Assembly (NCBI GenBank): GCA_047967505.1 | Contig: CM106540.1 | DNA: 64,000 nucleotides | DNA from: Dipteris shenzhenensis | Taxonomy: Eukaryota > Polypodiophyta > Polypodiopsida > Gleicheniales | Direction: 5' to 3' (one strand) | Shown: positions 22,151 through 35,600 of the stretch, one piece after another | Layout of the letters: every line of letters starts with the position of its first letter | Numbering within the stretch: the first letter of the stretch is position 1 | The notes under the pieces: model-generated | Told to the model about the DNA's origin: nothing | Database searches by the model: none | The model's input: only the letters and a program-made list of their open reading frames with translations | Position numbers and translations under genes: made by a program

Positions 22151-23160
22151 CGCCCAGGTTTCATATATCCAGGTACCCTGGTGGCTCTCTAATGGGATGT
22201 GAGGAGCTCTCGTATCTGTGTTTGTTGAGCTGTCTCTTGATGCGGTGGAGGGTGTGGTCTCCTCGATCTCTGTATCTAATGGGCTACGTCAAGGGTGATG
22301 CCTCGTCTCTGGCGGTCTCCTCTGAGGAGGGTTGAAATAGACCGGACCTAGATTGTGTGTGCTCTGGTCACTCTCCGTGTCGCATGTGGAGTGTGTGCCT
22401 CTCGTCTGGCAACATCATGGCAGAGACTCACTCCTAATCCATGATGCTCTCATCTCATCAAGCTCCTCTTCATCAGCCTCCTTGGTAGCCGACTTAGATG
22501 CATAGAAATCTGTAACACGTGTTTGTGCTCTGTTGATCTCGCACACGTGTGGCATCGCCTCCTGCTGCTCTTTGGTCTGTCGCATCAGTATATCTCTCTG
22601 TTGTCGCATCTCAATCAAATAGAGCCCAACACAAACCTGGTCGGGAAAATGGATCAGCCGTGTAAGCGGACCAGAGCCATGTTCCTCCTGAAAGAGGCAG
22701 TGATATCGTCCTCAGATCTCATAGTAGACTGGGCAGACACATAGAAAGTGCTCCTTTGTCTCGACCTTCCCCATCCGGCATAGTTTGCAAATCCTCTGTT
22801 CTCTAGGTTTGCCTAGAGCTCTCCCTGCCTCAATTCTCAGCTGATGTAACAAGGCTCGTAACTGCCCGATGGTGATTCTCAGTGCATGTGAGACTCTCCT
22901 ATCCTCGAGGTATTGAGGTCTGATGACGAGACCATACTCCGAGATCCTCAGGAAGTGGTCATGGTAGAAATGGATCTCGGTGGGGAACTTTTCTCCCCCC
23001 CAAGTCCTAGACGTTTGAAGCTGGAGGAGGTCTAACCATATAATAGGGTTGATCTCATCTTGTGGGATCATCTCGGGTGGTGCATCCATACTGTACTGAA
23101 AGGGGGGAAGTCTGTCCATTTGAATGCCGTGACTACCAAACCATGTGGATACCCGTGCGT
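22150..23160 (-). mobile_element. LINE 3' fragment, family B
   Basis: The frame 23119-22712 encodes MDRLPPFQYSMDAPPEM, FYHDHFLRISEYGLVI, LRITIGQLRALLHQLRIEAG and RICKLCRMGKVETKEHFLC, the post-RT region with the Cys/His motif. The segment 22618-22415 follows it. It is truncated at the 5' end near 23160, as is usual for LINE copies. It sits immediately upstream of the first VPS3 exon visible here. Confidence 0.75.
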
Positions 23161-23451
23161 ACCCTGCACGTGTGCGTGCGTGGACACTGTGGGGCAGCGG
23201 GGTATTATTTACATAATCAGCACCTACCTTTTACTACCCTGCATTGAATTGATGGCTTGGTTACATTGGCCTTATCCCTTGCTCCAATTGGTTTGCAGTT
23301 CTGTGGTTTCTTATGGATGGATTGCTTGTTTAGAGATGTGCTATGTGTTCAATTCATATGTGGTTATGAATAGTGGTGATATGACAATGGGACATTTTTG
23401 TGTCTCTGCAATGCAATAATCAACTTTTTTTGCAATTTTATGATTTCGCAG

Positions 23452-23669
23452 GTTCCTAGAAATAGGTACTGGGGTTTGCATCCTCCACCACAGGCCATAC
23501 AGAATGTTATTGAAATGAAATTGCAAGCTATTCAAAAGGGGCTTATTATGCAGTCAGTCAGCAACATAGATGAACTTACAGATGGACATAGTTTGTTGGC
23601 AAGGTTTTCGAGAGGCAAAAATAATGTGATGGAGGAGTTTGCTACGCAAGCAGCTGAACAAGTCATTCG
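23452..23669 (+). CDS. VPS3-like exon a
   Basis: Acceptor TTTCGCAG, donor CG|GTTTGT. Begins VPRNRYWGLHPPPQAIQ. An acceptor here means more exons upstream. The exon ends two bases into a codon that the next exon completes (VIR-YLK). Confidence 0.85.
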
Positions 23670-26600
23670 GTTTGTTCTCTCTTAGATTGCTTTGCTTTTC
23701 AAATTATTGGTTTGTCTCAGGTAGAAGGTTTATGTGCTTGTTTGTTGTTGCATCTTGTTCTGTTGGAGATGAATTTTATCAGAAAGCTTTGTTTTAAAAT
23801 CAACCTGAGGATGTGACTTCATAGGCGTTTACTTGTTTGTGTTTTTTTTTTAATGATTGTAACATGGGCTTGACTTTAACTGGGTATTCGTTTGTTCATT
23901 CAGATACCTGAAAGTTGTAAGGGGAAAGCCTCTGGCAGTATCAACGAAGGAGGGAGTGGATACACTCCTCATGAGGCTTTTTACAAAAGTAGGTGCCACA
24001 GAGGAAATGGAACAACTTGCTGCTTCTGAAAACAGCTGCCTTGTGGTATGAAGCATACTTTTTGTCCTGATGTGGATCATCCTTCCACGTTGATTTCTCT
24101 ACATTTGGCTTTAGTGGAAAGCAGATAGCTTGTATGATATCCTTTCTTCTGCTTGTTTTTAATGTGCTTGATGTGGTAAGCTTAGATCTCCATTCCGTGC
24201 ATGGTGTGCGTGTATTTGGGGGAGCAGCAGGTTGCTAAGAACTGTATGCTGCAAAGCAAGAAGGCCAGGGGCAACAAGTTGCAAGGAGGATGACAATGGA
24301 GCTTGCATGGGCGGTGCAGGAAGAGGTGAACGATTTGTTGCAAGATTCCAGAAATCTTCGCACCCTTGCATTTCTATATGAGACAAAAGGAATGCATATG
24401 CTGGCTCTCCAGGTGTGGCAAACGTTGGCTCAAGGTCACACAAGTGTATCAGTGATCAAGAAAGTGCCTTGTCAGGAGGCTGAGGAAATTATGGTGATGG
24501 AGGGAGTTGATATTCCTGCTTCTAAAATAGCTGCTGCCATGGAGGCATCCCGTCTTTTGGAGGCATCTTCTGACAGCAATTTGGTTCTCTCACACATGAA
24601 TTGGGCAAGTTTCTCCTAGTTTTTTTGTGTTCAGTACATCGAATGAGGGAGCAAATTTCTTATAACATGTCTCATATTGTTTTTCGTCCTTGATAGTGTG
24701 ACTCATCAGATTTTGATTTTGTCACACACTTACCTACTGCAGGCCTCTTTTGTGGTTGCAGATCTTAAATGTGGACCAGGATCTGGCCCTTCAAGTGCTA
24801 ACCTCACCTAAGCGGTTAAGGAAACTTCCGCCTGGTAAAATTCTAGAAACATTATAGAGCATATATTGTGTTATTTTGCAAAGCACTTAGCTCTAGGAAT
24901 CAAAGATTCACAAGATACAAGGAAACCTTACCCAAGCACATTTCTTAGAATGAAGCCAGCATTTTATCTTAAAAGACAATCTTTTTTGAGTGTGCATAGG
25001 TAATGTGTAATAAGCTTATGAATGATTTTTTTTGCTGAATCGTAAATTTGCACCTATTCTGCTGATCTACAATGCACATACATGTGTGTGTGTGTGTGTA
25101 CCTATACACATACACAATTTCACATATACCTACCTACATGCATACATAATAGAAAAATACATACATATGTATGTATGTGTTAGAAAAGTAGAGGAGATTG
25201 CTTGCTTAAGGCCAATGTACTCTGCAGTGGAAGATACACCCCGAGACCACAAGGTACTTAAAGTGGAACACAACTCAAATAAATGTGATTTACTTAATGT
25301 AAGCAGAGCAACTGAGAGCTGACAGAGAACTCAGATGTACAGCCAAGAAAAAGTAGGCATGTAGATAAATCTCAAGTACAAAAACTTGGCAACATATGTA
25401 CTGAAACCTCTAAAAACAACCTTGAGGTAAGGTACCAAAACAAGGCTCTGTTTTGCTGCACCTTCTGAAGGAAACTCCTCCTGCCACGCACCTCTGTGAT
25501 TAGCTTCAGTAGCTGCTCAAGGATGAGCACTCCTGGAAAAGTTCTGCTCCGTTGTACTTTGTTGACAGATGCTTCCTCTGCAGCTCCATATGCTCTCCTA
25601 CTTGATTTATGGCATGTAGGTCTGCTCTGGGTGCTCCAACTTAAATTGATCCCTGACCTCTTTGCTGCTTGGGAATGCAACCTAAAGTGTGGTGTCCTGG
25701 AATCAATCTATTTATAGGGCATACAGCACTCAGAACGTGGCCAACCTGCTGCATACTGGCCGACCAGTCTGTCAGCCAACCGCTGACTGGACCAACCCAG
25801 TCTGCACCTTCTCTGATCAGGCGAACCTGTTCTGGCAGCCTATTTAAGGCCTTGCATACAAGTGCCTCTTGCTGGGATCTGCCCCAGCCCATCTGCAATC
25901 TCCAGGCCCTGCAAGTGCCCGCAAACTGCTGACCCATCTGGCTGTCCTGCCATACAGTCCTGCTGACACGGCAAGTGTACTGTCACAGCCCACACTGCTT
26001 GGCATCATGGCTAGACACTTTCCAGCCCATGAAGACATACTTTGGTGGCCCTTTGGGCTGCCCCAAATAAACCCTAACAAGGAATACAATCTGCTGCCCA
26101 TGTACATGGCCCATGTACATGGCAGCCTCACCCCTTCCCCCTACAGGTTCATCTACCCACAAGTATGCTGGGGTGTCAACTTTCCTAAGCTCTCTTCATT
26201 TCGGGCTCTCAGGTGGGGCATTTACCCAATATCTCCAACACCACACATTGTAGCCCAACCCCAACTTTGTCAAAGAACTGCTCCATCAGCTCCTTTGTAT
26301 AAGCTTTCAGGAACAATGCAAGTATGTCTTCTTTATTTGGTCCATGCACCCGCATCTCACGGTCCTGATCTGCAACATATTTGAATGATTGAATCTGGTT
26401 TGAAACATTGGTACAGTCTCTGATCCAAGTCATGAACACTCCGGTGTCTTCAATATCCAAGGCACGAACAGAACCATCTAGTCGTCCCCCTGAGAAGATA
26501 AGGACTGACTAGAACCTGCATGGTACTAAAGATCCTGGGTTTGATACAACCGGTGCCATCTGCATCTTGGTCTTTGATTCCCCATACAGTGAGATCCTAG

Positions 26601-29600
26601 TGGTTGATCCACATTGATCCCCAGTGGTAGGAATCTCTTCGTGGAGTAGTCTATTGCCCACTTATCTTCTACGGGTACTGTCTTTGATCTTCAAGATCCC
26701 TTGTCTCCACCATGAAGACTTTGACAGGATTGTCATCTAGTCCTTCTAGCATCATGCAACTGGGCTTGTCTGGAGAAGCCTCATGATCACCTCAGTCGAT
26801 CAACACTCAAGCTTGTTGGAGTTGTTGTCACTAATCTCAAGGACAATCTTGCAACAGGCGTCAAAAGCCTTTGCAATGAGAGATACTCCTTTGTTTGCAT
26901 GGAAGATTCTCATCCTCCACTCTCCATCCAATTCAGAGCACCTATGCATACACTGGTCCCAAAGCAATCTACGGAAATCTCCAAAAAAACATAATGAAAA
27001 TACATCCGTTGAAATTTTAGTCTGGTGATGCTTGCCATTGGTGCAAGCTAGGTACCTTCTACAAGTACCATAATCTTCCATGCCTTTGTCTAATCAAGCT
27101 CCCTCTAGTGAGCTCTTGCTTATCAAGCTCCATCTCTAGGTGTGCTCCTCCATTTCTGCAGCAGGTGATATTGGACTGGGTTCCTTAGATCTCATGAGTA
27201 ACATTCTCTATCCTCCACCACAGAGTCTGAAACTGTGCACCACCTTTCGATGTTTGCTATGAACACCATCATCCCTGCATCTGCATACTCTTTCTCAGGC
27301 AGATGCTGTGTTGCCTGGTCCGCCTTCATCTTTCTACAGTCTTTAGCAAAGTGTCCAGATGTGTCACAATAGAAGCACTTCTTTTGGTTCTTTGTCTTTT
27401 TCTTGTTCTCACCATCAGCAGCATCCGCGTCTTCATTCTTGGCATTCTTCTTTGTTGGCTATGAGAGCCTTCTTGTGGCCATCATCATCGTCCTCTTTGT
27501 TGTACAATTTCATTTGAGATTCTTCTTGAAGTAACAGCAGACCCAGCTCCTTGAACGTGATTGGTCTCATTCATTCTCCAACGGTGAGAGTTGTCATGTA
27601 GCTCCTTGGAAGCATACTGACTAGAAGCATGGCTAATTGGTTACTATCCACCTTGTGACGAACTACTCCGAGTCGATCTTTGAGAATCTTCACCTTTACT
27701 AGGAAGTCATGTGCTGACTTCCTTCATCTACCTTCAAGGTGAACAGTTGGTCTTGAAGCATGATGATTCTCCCTGTGTTCTTGGTCTCTTAGAGATCCTA
27801 TAAGGTCTTCCATGTCTCCTATTCTGTGTTCACCAGTTGGATGGGAGGTATCAACAAATCCATAGTCATCATGATGATCATGGAAAGAGCGATTGCATTT
27901 CTCAAGTTCCACATCTGGGTCTACTAGATTTATGATCTTCCCCAAGGTGTGTAACACATCAACAGGTTTTGGCTCCGTGTCTGTCATCTCCTAGACCTTC
28001 TTGTGTTTGTGTAGCTCCCATGGAGGGGGGTGAGGTGGTTAGTTTTTAAAATGGATAAGGTTTGCTGTAAATCAGGGATGGGAGAAAGACTCTACGGAGT
28101 AGGGGATGGGCTTGTGAGGCGTGTGATTTCCATGTAGTTGGAGGGGAGAATGGGAGGAAGGGACAGTGATATGGTCAGACTGTTGTTTGTGGGGGGCGAC
28201 GAATAAAAACTGTGGATTTTGCTGGGCACTCTGGGGTCTCTCTCTCCCTCTTTCACCCTTGCTTCTGCAGATGTTGTAGTATGTTATAATCTCAACATTT
28301 TCAGTCTTGCCACAGTACGTGTGTGTGTGTGCATACATACGTACATACATACATGTATATGTGTGTATATACATGTATATTTATGCACATACATACATAC
28401 ATACATACATACATACATACATGCATGTATGTGTCTGTGTATGTATTTATCTATGTATATATGGATATGTATGTATATCTGTGTGTATATCTATGGATAC
28501 ATGGATATGTATATCTATATCTGTGTGTGTGCAATATAGTTTTCAAGTTTTAAGCCAGATCTTGGAACTTTCTGGTCAAAATTACAAGTATCTGGAGGGA
28601 ATGCAAATAATGTTTTCTTTGCTGGTGGCTTATGTGCCGCCTATACGTTGTAGAATGTGCTTAGATATTCACCTGGAAAGCTTGTTATTAAATTCTTGCA
28701 AGAGATGCTAGCAAGGAGCTTGACAAGATGGTTAGCTAAAGTATGTATTATAAAGCAGTAACACTAAGGATGGGGTTGATCTGCGGAAACACAAAAATCA
28801 CTGCTCTATTTATTTTAAAGGTGTTTAGAAGCATGTTTATAGCTCTAGAAGTGAAAAACAGAACTCACAGTGCAACCTTTGTGCTTTGCAGATGATATTC
28901 TCTATAGTTTAGGTTCGGCTGTGCCATATGTTCAGCAAAGGTAAGACAAAGTGACTCACTTTATATGAATGCTGCTGCAATGGTTTCTTGTGGAGTTCTT
29001 CCCTCATTCAGAGGAGTTGGAGTCCTAAAATTGAACGATTTTAAATTCGTCTAAGATTGGAACAGAATATGTAGAAGAATTTAAAGTTTACAGTCCTTGT
29101 GTGAAAGATAGTTGGTGTATGTAGTCGGAAATGAAATATTTCTGGACACTGCCTGGAATGTGCAGATATTTGCAATGGCTAGTGCAAGAGCAAGGGGTGG
29201 AGGATTCTCATTACCACACTTTATTTGCTCTTTCACTTGCCAAGTCTGCAATTGAGAACCTATCAAGTGCTGTTGTAGAACCAAAAAGCAGCAATGAGAT
29301 CATTGTTGTTGATGCTTTTCCAACGAAAAGATGGAAGATTGGTGAGGCCACAGTCAGAACGGGATTGGCTGCTCAGGCAAAGAATGAATCGTACAATGGC
29401 TATCACTCCAGTGGTGCAATTGAAGTGAAAGACTTCCAGAGGATGCAACTGGGATCAGATAAACAAGGTGTTGCTTCTGTTACAAGTGGCAATCTTTATG
29501 GACATTGTACTCTTCTGAAGGATGTTAGGCACAGTTTGCAAAACTTCTTGGAGTCTTCTGAGAAATACGATCCACGTATAGTTCTTGCTCAAATTCATGG

Positions 29601-32600
29601 TTCTGAATTGTGGCGGGAGCAGGTTTGTATGATTGTTGGCTCTCAATGTTATGATATTTCTTAATTAACAGCATGTGTGATTTGTTCTGTTGCTTGTATC
29701 ACCCATTTTCATCTTGTTGTGATGCTTCTGGCAGGCTATATTGCACAGGAAACTTGGAAATGAAACGTCTGTTTTTAAAGCATTAGCCTTGTAAGCTACC
29801 TTTGATGCCCCTGATCTTGTTCAGATCCGAAATTTGTCTCATGGTATATTAATTCTAACTTATAGCCATGAGGGTTTTCTTATTGGTATCAGGAAACTGG
29901 GGGATACTGAGGCAGCTGAACGGTATTGTACAGAGCTTGGCAGACCGGATGCTTACATGAGGTTGCCATGGAAACTTTTGCCTAAAGACATTTGTTATCT
30001 TTTAGAGAGATAAATTTAGAACTAATGCACTTTCTTTCTTTCTTTCTTTCTCACTCAGCCATTATGAGAGCAAGCAAAGTCAAGGTGTGTGTTTGTCATT
30101 GGCACCACGTTGTCATTTACATCGAGTAGAAAGGACAACATGGCTACCTGGTTCTTGTCTTGTGGTGGAGCTTCTTTTTCAGCCTACTGGGCAGCATTTA
30201 TATAGATCTACTTATCTCTCTCACTCCTTCCCTCTCTCTTTGAAGAAGAAAGGAAGGTGGCCTTCATCAAACAAGGCACGCGAGTGATAGTGAATCAGAA
30301 CAAGAAACAAAACCACAAAGCCTAGGAACTCAAAACCCTTAAGATCAAAATATGGAATATAGAGGGATTATCTTTGGATAAGACCTTAGCATTGGGTGAA
30401 ATGTTTGTAGAAATGGATGTGTGCATAGCATTGGAAATTTGTCATCATACTGACTATTCTGATGTACGGACCTATCAGGTGACTTTCCTGTGTTTTTAAT
30501 TTTGTATGGAAAGGGCTGTTGTGCTGCGATGTGGATTGCGTTAGTGAGAAGAAGAGCTTTGGCATCTATGTCTGGTTGCTCTTCTATGTGATTTCAGAAA
30601 GTGGCAAGGTACCATAGATTGTGGTCAAGTTAATGATCACAGCCATACTAGTATATGTGGAGGGGGTGGGCCTATGGAAATCCTATAAGGGTTGGGGAAG
30701 GGTCAGATCGAAGGATATATGTGGTCTACTCCCAGCATAAAGTGGTGCACAATGAGGTTAGAAACCTATGATGTTGACGTAGTCCACTACACTATGAACT
30801 CCTTCATGTGGGCATCAAGTATACTCCTCTGAACCTGGCCATATCTGTAGTCCGTTTTAGATGAGTAGCTCGTGACAAGTGCGCCTGTTTCGCAAATACC
30901 CCCTGCACTGCATGATGGGAGATCCAGCATGCATGTTCTCTGATCTACGAAAAAACTGCCCAATGTGGAGGTTAGATAGTGCCAGGGCATCCCTGTGGAA
31001 ATCCAATCTCTCTCCTTTGCATTCCTGGTTTGGGATTTGAAGTCCCCCATGTGCAAAAACCTCTTGCTTATATCTCTGAATGTCCTGTGAGATCTGCCCT
31101 CTCCTTGAGGCCGTCCTTGCATAATCCGATGTCTGCAGAGGGAAGTAGCATGGTGCGATGTAAACGCCTGTTGTCTGGGGTCTCGTGGGTTGGATCCACA
31201 TATAGTGGCATGCTCATCTGTACTGGCGACTTTCTTCTGTGCGTGTATTTGGGATCAAAAGAGGATTTCTGCTCCTCAAGACCCCTGCACCCCTCCATTC
31301 GTGTTGGTATCTGACCTGAATACAGATTGCCATGTGTACACATGTACTATGGTAATCCTCTCTTTGGACTCTGGTGTGTCAATGAGATCTTTCCCGTGGA
31401 ACGCCTCTCCACAGTTGTTTGGTGAGAACCATGTAGTCCCATTTAGATTCCAGAGAGCAAGTGACAAATTATTGGTGTCCCACAGACTGCGTATTCTTAT
31501 TTGGGAGGGGGGGTGCTCCTACTATGACCTTCCCACCCCCATATACAGCCTGTTTTCCCTTATCCATGGCTTCCACGACTCTTTTGATCTGGAATGCCTC
31601 TCATGCTTGCTCTTTTTATTAAGATTTGTTGTCTTACAGATGCATCCCTGAACCTGACAATCAGAGGCTTCTCCCTTGTCTCATCCCTTCCAACCCTCCA
31701 TGAATTTTTATCCAGCCCAAAGGTAGCATGCATGAAATCCCTTAGCTGTTTCCAATGGGCTGATTGCATCCTCTACCTTGAGGTTTAGAGCTTTGTGTTT
31801 ATGCCTGCTATCTTCCTCCAAGTGTTTCTTGAAAGACACTCATGGGTTTTCGCCTTTTAACCACTTGTGACCAAGATTGAGTCGCCTTGGATTGCTCCTC
31901 TATCTTGGACCCATCTTTTTTAGGTTCTTCCAAGACTTGGCCATTGTTGGTTTTAAGCTCTTCCATGCATATCGTAAACTACAGCATTCTCATCTTTTGC
32001 TTGCACACTGCACCTCTTTAGCCTTGTCATCAGGCTTTTTTTTGGGGGGGGAGGGAGCACGTGTCTCCCCCTTCGGCGTTGTTTGTCACCCATGCAATCC
32101 CAAATATATACTCCCCAAATGTGCAAAACACATCCCGAATGACAGGGTACCTTTCTGTTTCTCACTGTTTTACTTGCCGTCTTAAGATCAGCATCGAAAA
32201 CTGATGGAAATCCATAGTTTTTTTCCATCCAATTTCATCGTTGGGGTTCTGTCAATGTCTCTATTCTTCTCCCTTTTGAATTTGTTTTTGTTGTGGATTG
32301 CACCGTCCACATTAGTGAAGTTGGATGCTGTGGAAAACCCCTTTGTTTCTCCTCTTTTTCTATTCTTTGGAGCTCATTTTTTTGCGGCCTCTTCGTTGGC
32401 TGCCTTAGTTTCTTGGATGGTAATGGGATGGAGAGACCATATGGACCAAATGTTGTGCAAAACCTCTTCATTTCTCCTCGTTTTCTTTTCTTGGGAGCTC
32501 GTTTTTTTGTTGAGCCTCTTTGTTGGCTGCCTTAGTTCTTGGGATGGGATGTTTTGGAGAGACCATACTTACCAAATAGACAAACCTACAACAAACTGGA

Positions 32601-35600
32601 CGAATCTGATAGATGGGCCTAGGAGAGACATGACAAACATACAATAGACACGCACACATGACAAACAACCTCCTAGTAGACCTACGATAGACACATGATA
32701 GATTAGACGATACAGATACACGTGTTAGATGACGGATGACCAAACAGAAAGGCCTATGACCAATGATGACTAACAACGGCAAGACCTACAGATGGACAAG
32801 CGGCAGACCTACGATAGACCAGTGACAATCTTACACAAGTCTAGTGACATACTTGTGGCAGACTAGCACAATACCTACATAGACCTACGACAGACTTGCG
32901 ACATAGACGAGGTCATCTTTCTTTTTTGAGCAGCTGGTCTGTGTGTTGTAAGGCCTCATAAAGGAAATCCCTACTCGCGGATGGACTAGGAGACTAGAGA
33001 GGGGTCCGAAATAGGCAATGGCGATGGCTTCGGATCTCATCTTACACAGAACATACGAAAGCAAAGTGCTTCTTTGACTCAACCTCCTGCATGTTGCATA
33101 GAGTGCGAATGTGGCCCTTCCAAGGGATGTCCTTAGCCTGCCCATTCTTAATGTTTATTCTGTGTGAAGAAATGTGAAACTGCCTGATCGAGATTATCAA
33201 AGCGTAGGGGAGGTGGATCGGGGTGTAGTGAGGTGGGTCGATGAAACCCTTCTCTGAGATCTTTAGATAGTGCTCTCTGTAAAAAATGAGCTTCACTGGA
33301 AGCTCGCTAGGTGCTAACAAGGTCCTGTATGTGTGAAGATGTACGAGATCCTTTTGAATGACCTAGTTTGCCTCATGATAAATGAGCGGAACAGATGGGG
33401 CCTCGAGAATCTGTTTATGTGAAGTCCAAGACTCAAAAACCATCTGCATGTCCGAGCATACCAACATCTTTGATCTCCCTCGGTCACTAATGTCATGGAT
33501 GGAGATAGGGCCAGCTACGTCGGCTTGAGGTCGTGGAACCAAAATATATGAGTCGATGAAGGTATGTGATCATTTGGAAGGCTGCATCAAGTTGGAGGGG
33601 GCAACTCCAAACTGAGCTAGAAGAATTTGGTGTGGGATAGGAGCCCCTCTACTTAACCTCTGATAGGTTGGGGCATGAGCAGGGACTGCCATACGTACCA
33701 ATTGGGTGGATTAGAGAGTTGAAGAGGAGAGACTTTGTCCTTGGACCTTGGAAATGAGAGTGGAAGTACTAATGCCGAGCCTGGCAAGTGTGGCATAGCC
33801 CCTGTTCAATTGGGTCTGCATAGATGGTCTCAATTGTGAAGATCGGTCTGAAGAAGAGCACTCCTAGATATGTATAGGACACAACAATCTGTCGTGGAAA
33901 CCCATCGAAAGTATACTGCTCAAGACATGTTGAAGATCATAACCTTGAGAGAGAAAGAAAGAAAGAAAGAAAGAAGCTTATTAAAGTCTTCGGAAGACCG
34001 ATGGGTCTATGAGACTGTGAAAAACCTAGTACAAACAAGCTATGGTGGTGGAGCTACTAAACGAGCATCCACACCAATGCAAATGTAAAATATGCAGAAT
34101 GTCAGTACTAAATCATAGATACAACATAGTCATGTCATGTAGGTAAGTTGACTATCTCATCATGATCATGATCATCATCATCACCATCATCATCATCACC
34201 ATCAAGATATCAGGGTGGGTGTGGCAATGGGGGCATGAAGTCGGCGATAGAGTGCTATCGGCCACTCAAAGGTGCAGCCCTGGCATGTCTCTTGGTCATA
34301 GTTTTGCGTCTAACTAGGGTTATTGTGACCTCCGTCGGGCGACACCTGACTCTAAACATGGAGGGGATGTCCCCAAGTGTGATCTGTGTATCAACCCTCT
34401 GTTTGAACTGTCGGGTCACAGGCTCCAGGTCACGGTCATGTCGAGGCCTCATCCCGTGGGTGTCCATGTGATCTGGCTGGAAAAACTCGGTGATATAACT
34501 CTGAGAGGGATCAGCCAAGGAAGAAATCTGCTCCTGTCTCTGTGCTCGAAGTACCCTCTCGCGGAGTCTGAGTGCCTCATGAACAAAACCTGCCAAACAT
34601 CGTTGGTCTGGGTAGGAGATGAATTGGGCCAAATCCCCATAACTGTCTCTGAAGAGGCAGTAGAAACGCCCACGGATCTCATAGTAAACAGGACACGTGA
34701 AGATGAAGTGCTCCTCTGTCTCAACCCCTTGCATGTCACACAAAGTGCATATGCGCCTCTCCTTGGGTAGTCGCTTTGCTCTGCCGCTCTCGATACGAAG
34801 CCTATGTGAAGAGACCCGGAACTGCCCCAGAGAGATCCTTAGTGAATGGGGTAAATAAATCTGAGTGTACCCTGGTGGGTCAATGAAACCCTCCGCTGTG
34901 ATATGTAAGAAGTGATCTCTGTATAGAAGCCCAGCTTCATTGGAAGATCACTCGGGCCCAGTCAGAAAAGAAAGAACCCAAGATAAATACAAATATGAAT
35001 ATCAAATAGTCGATGTTCTAGCCTTTGTAGGTTAATTTATGGTTTTGTTTTGTCATTTGAAAGTAAATGCTTTATATCATGCTATATGTTTAACACAATT
35101 GTATCCAATGCGTCTTTGCAATAGGTTATTAAACATGTACTTGAAGCCTGGTGAAGGAAAGGAACCAATGTACGATGCCGTTGTACATCTACTACAACTA
35201 TATGGAGCTTTGCTTGATCCTCTTCAAGTTTTGGAGGTGTGCTGCTACTACTATCACATGAACAAAGTAGACTAGGGTTTCATTATACACATGTGGTTTC
35301 TAGAATGATATTAATTAGAGAATTGTATTTTTGTCTCGCATGAAAATACTTTTATACTAGTGTACGGTTTGTTTGCATATGTGATGTTGCATGTGTGTCT
35401 AGTTGTGTGTGAGTTTGGAAACAAGAGGAAGGGAGCCTTGATCCTCTTCAAGTTTTGGAGGTGTGCTGCTACAACTATCACATTAACAAAGTAGACTAGG
35501 ATTTCACTATACACATATGCTTTCTAGAATGATATTCATTAGTGAGAATTGTATTTTTGTCTCGCATGAAAGTACTTCTACACTAGTGAACGGTTTGTTT

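Noticed and set aside
28307-28711. 134-codon Tyr/Ile/His/Cys-rich frame
   Set aside because: It is the translation of a CATA/TG microsatellite in a VPS3 intron.
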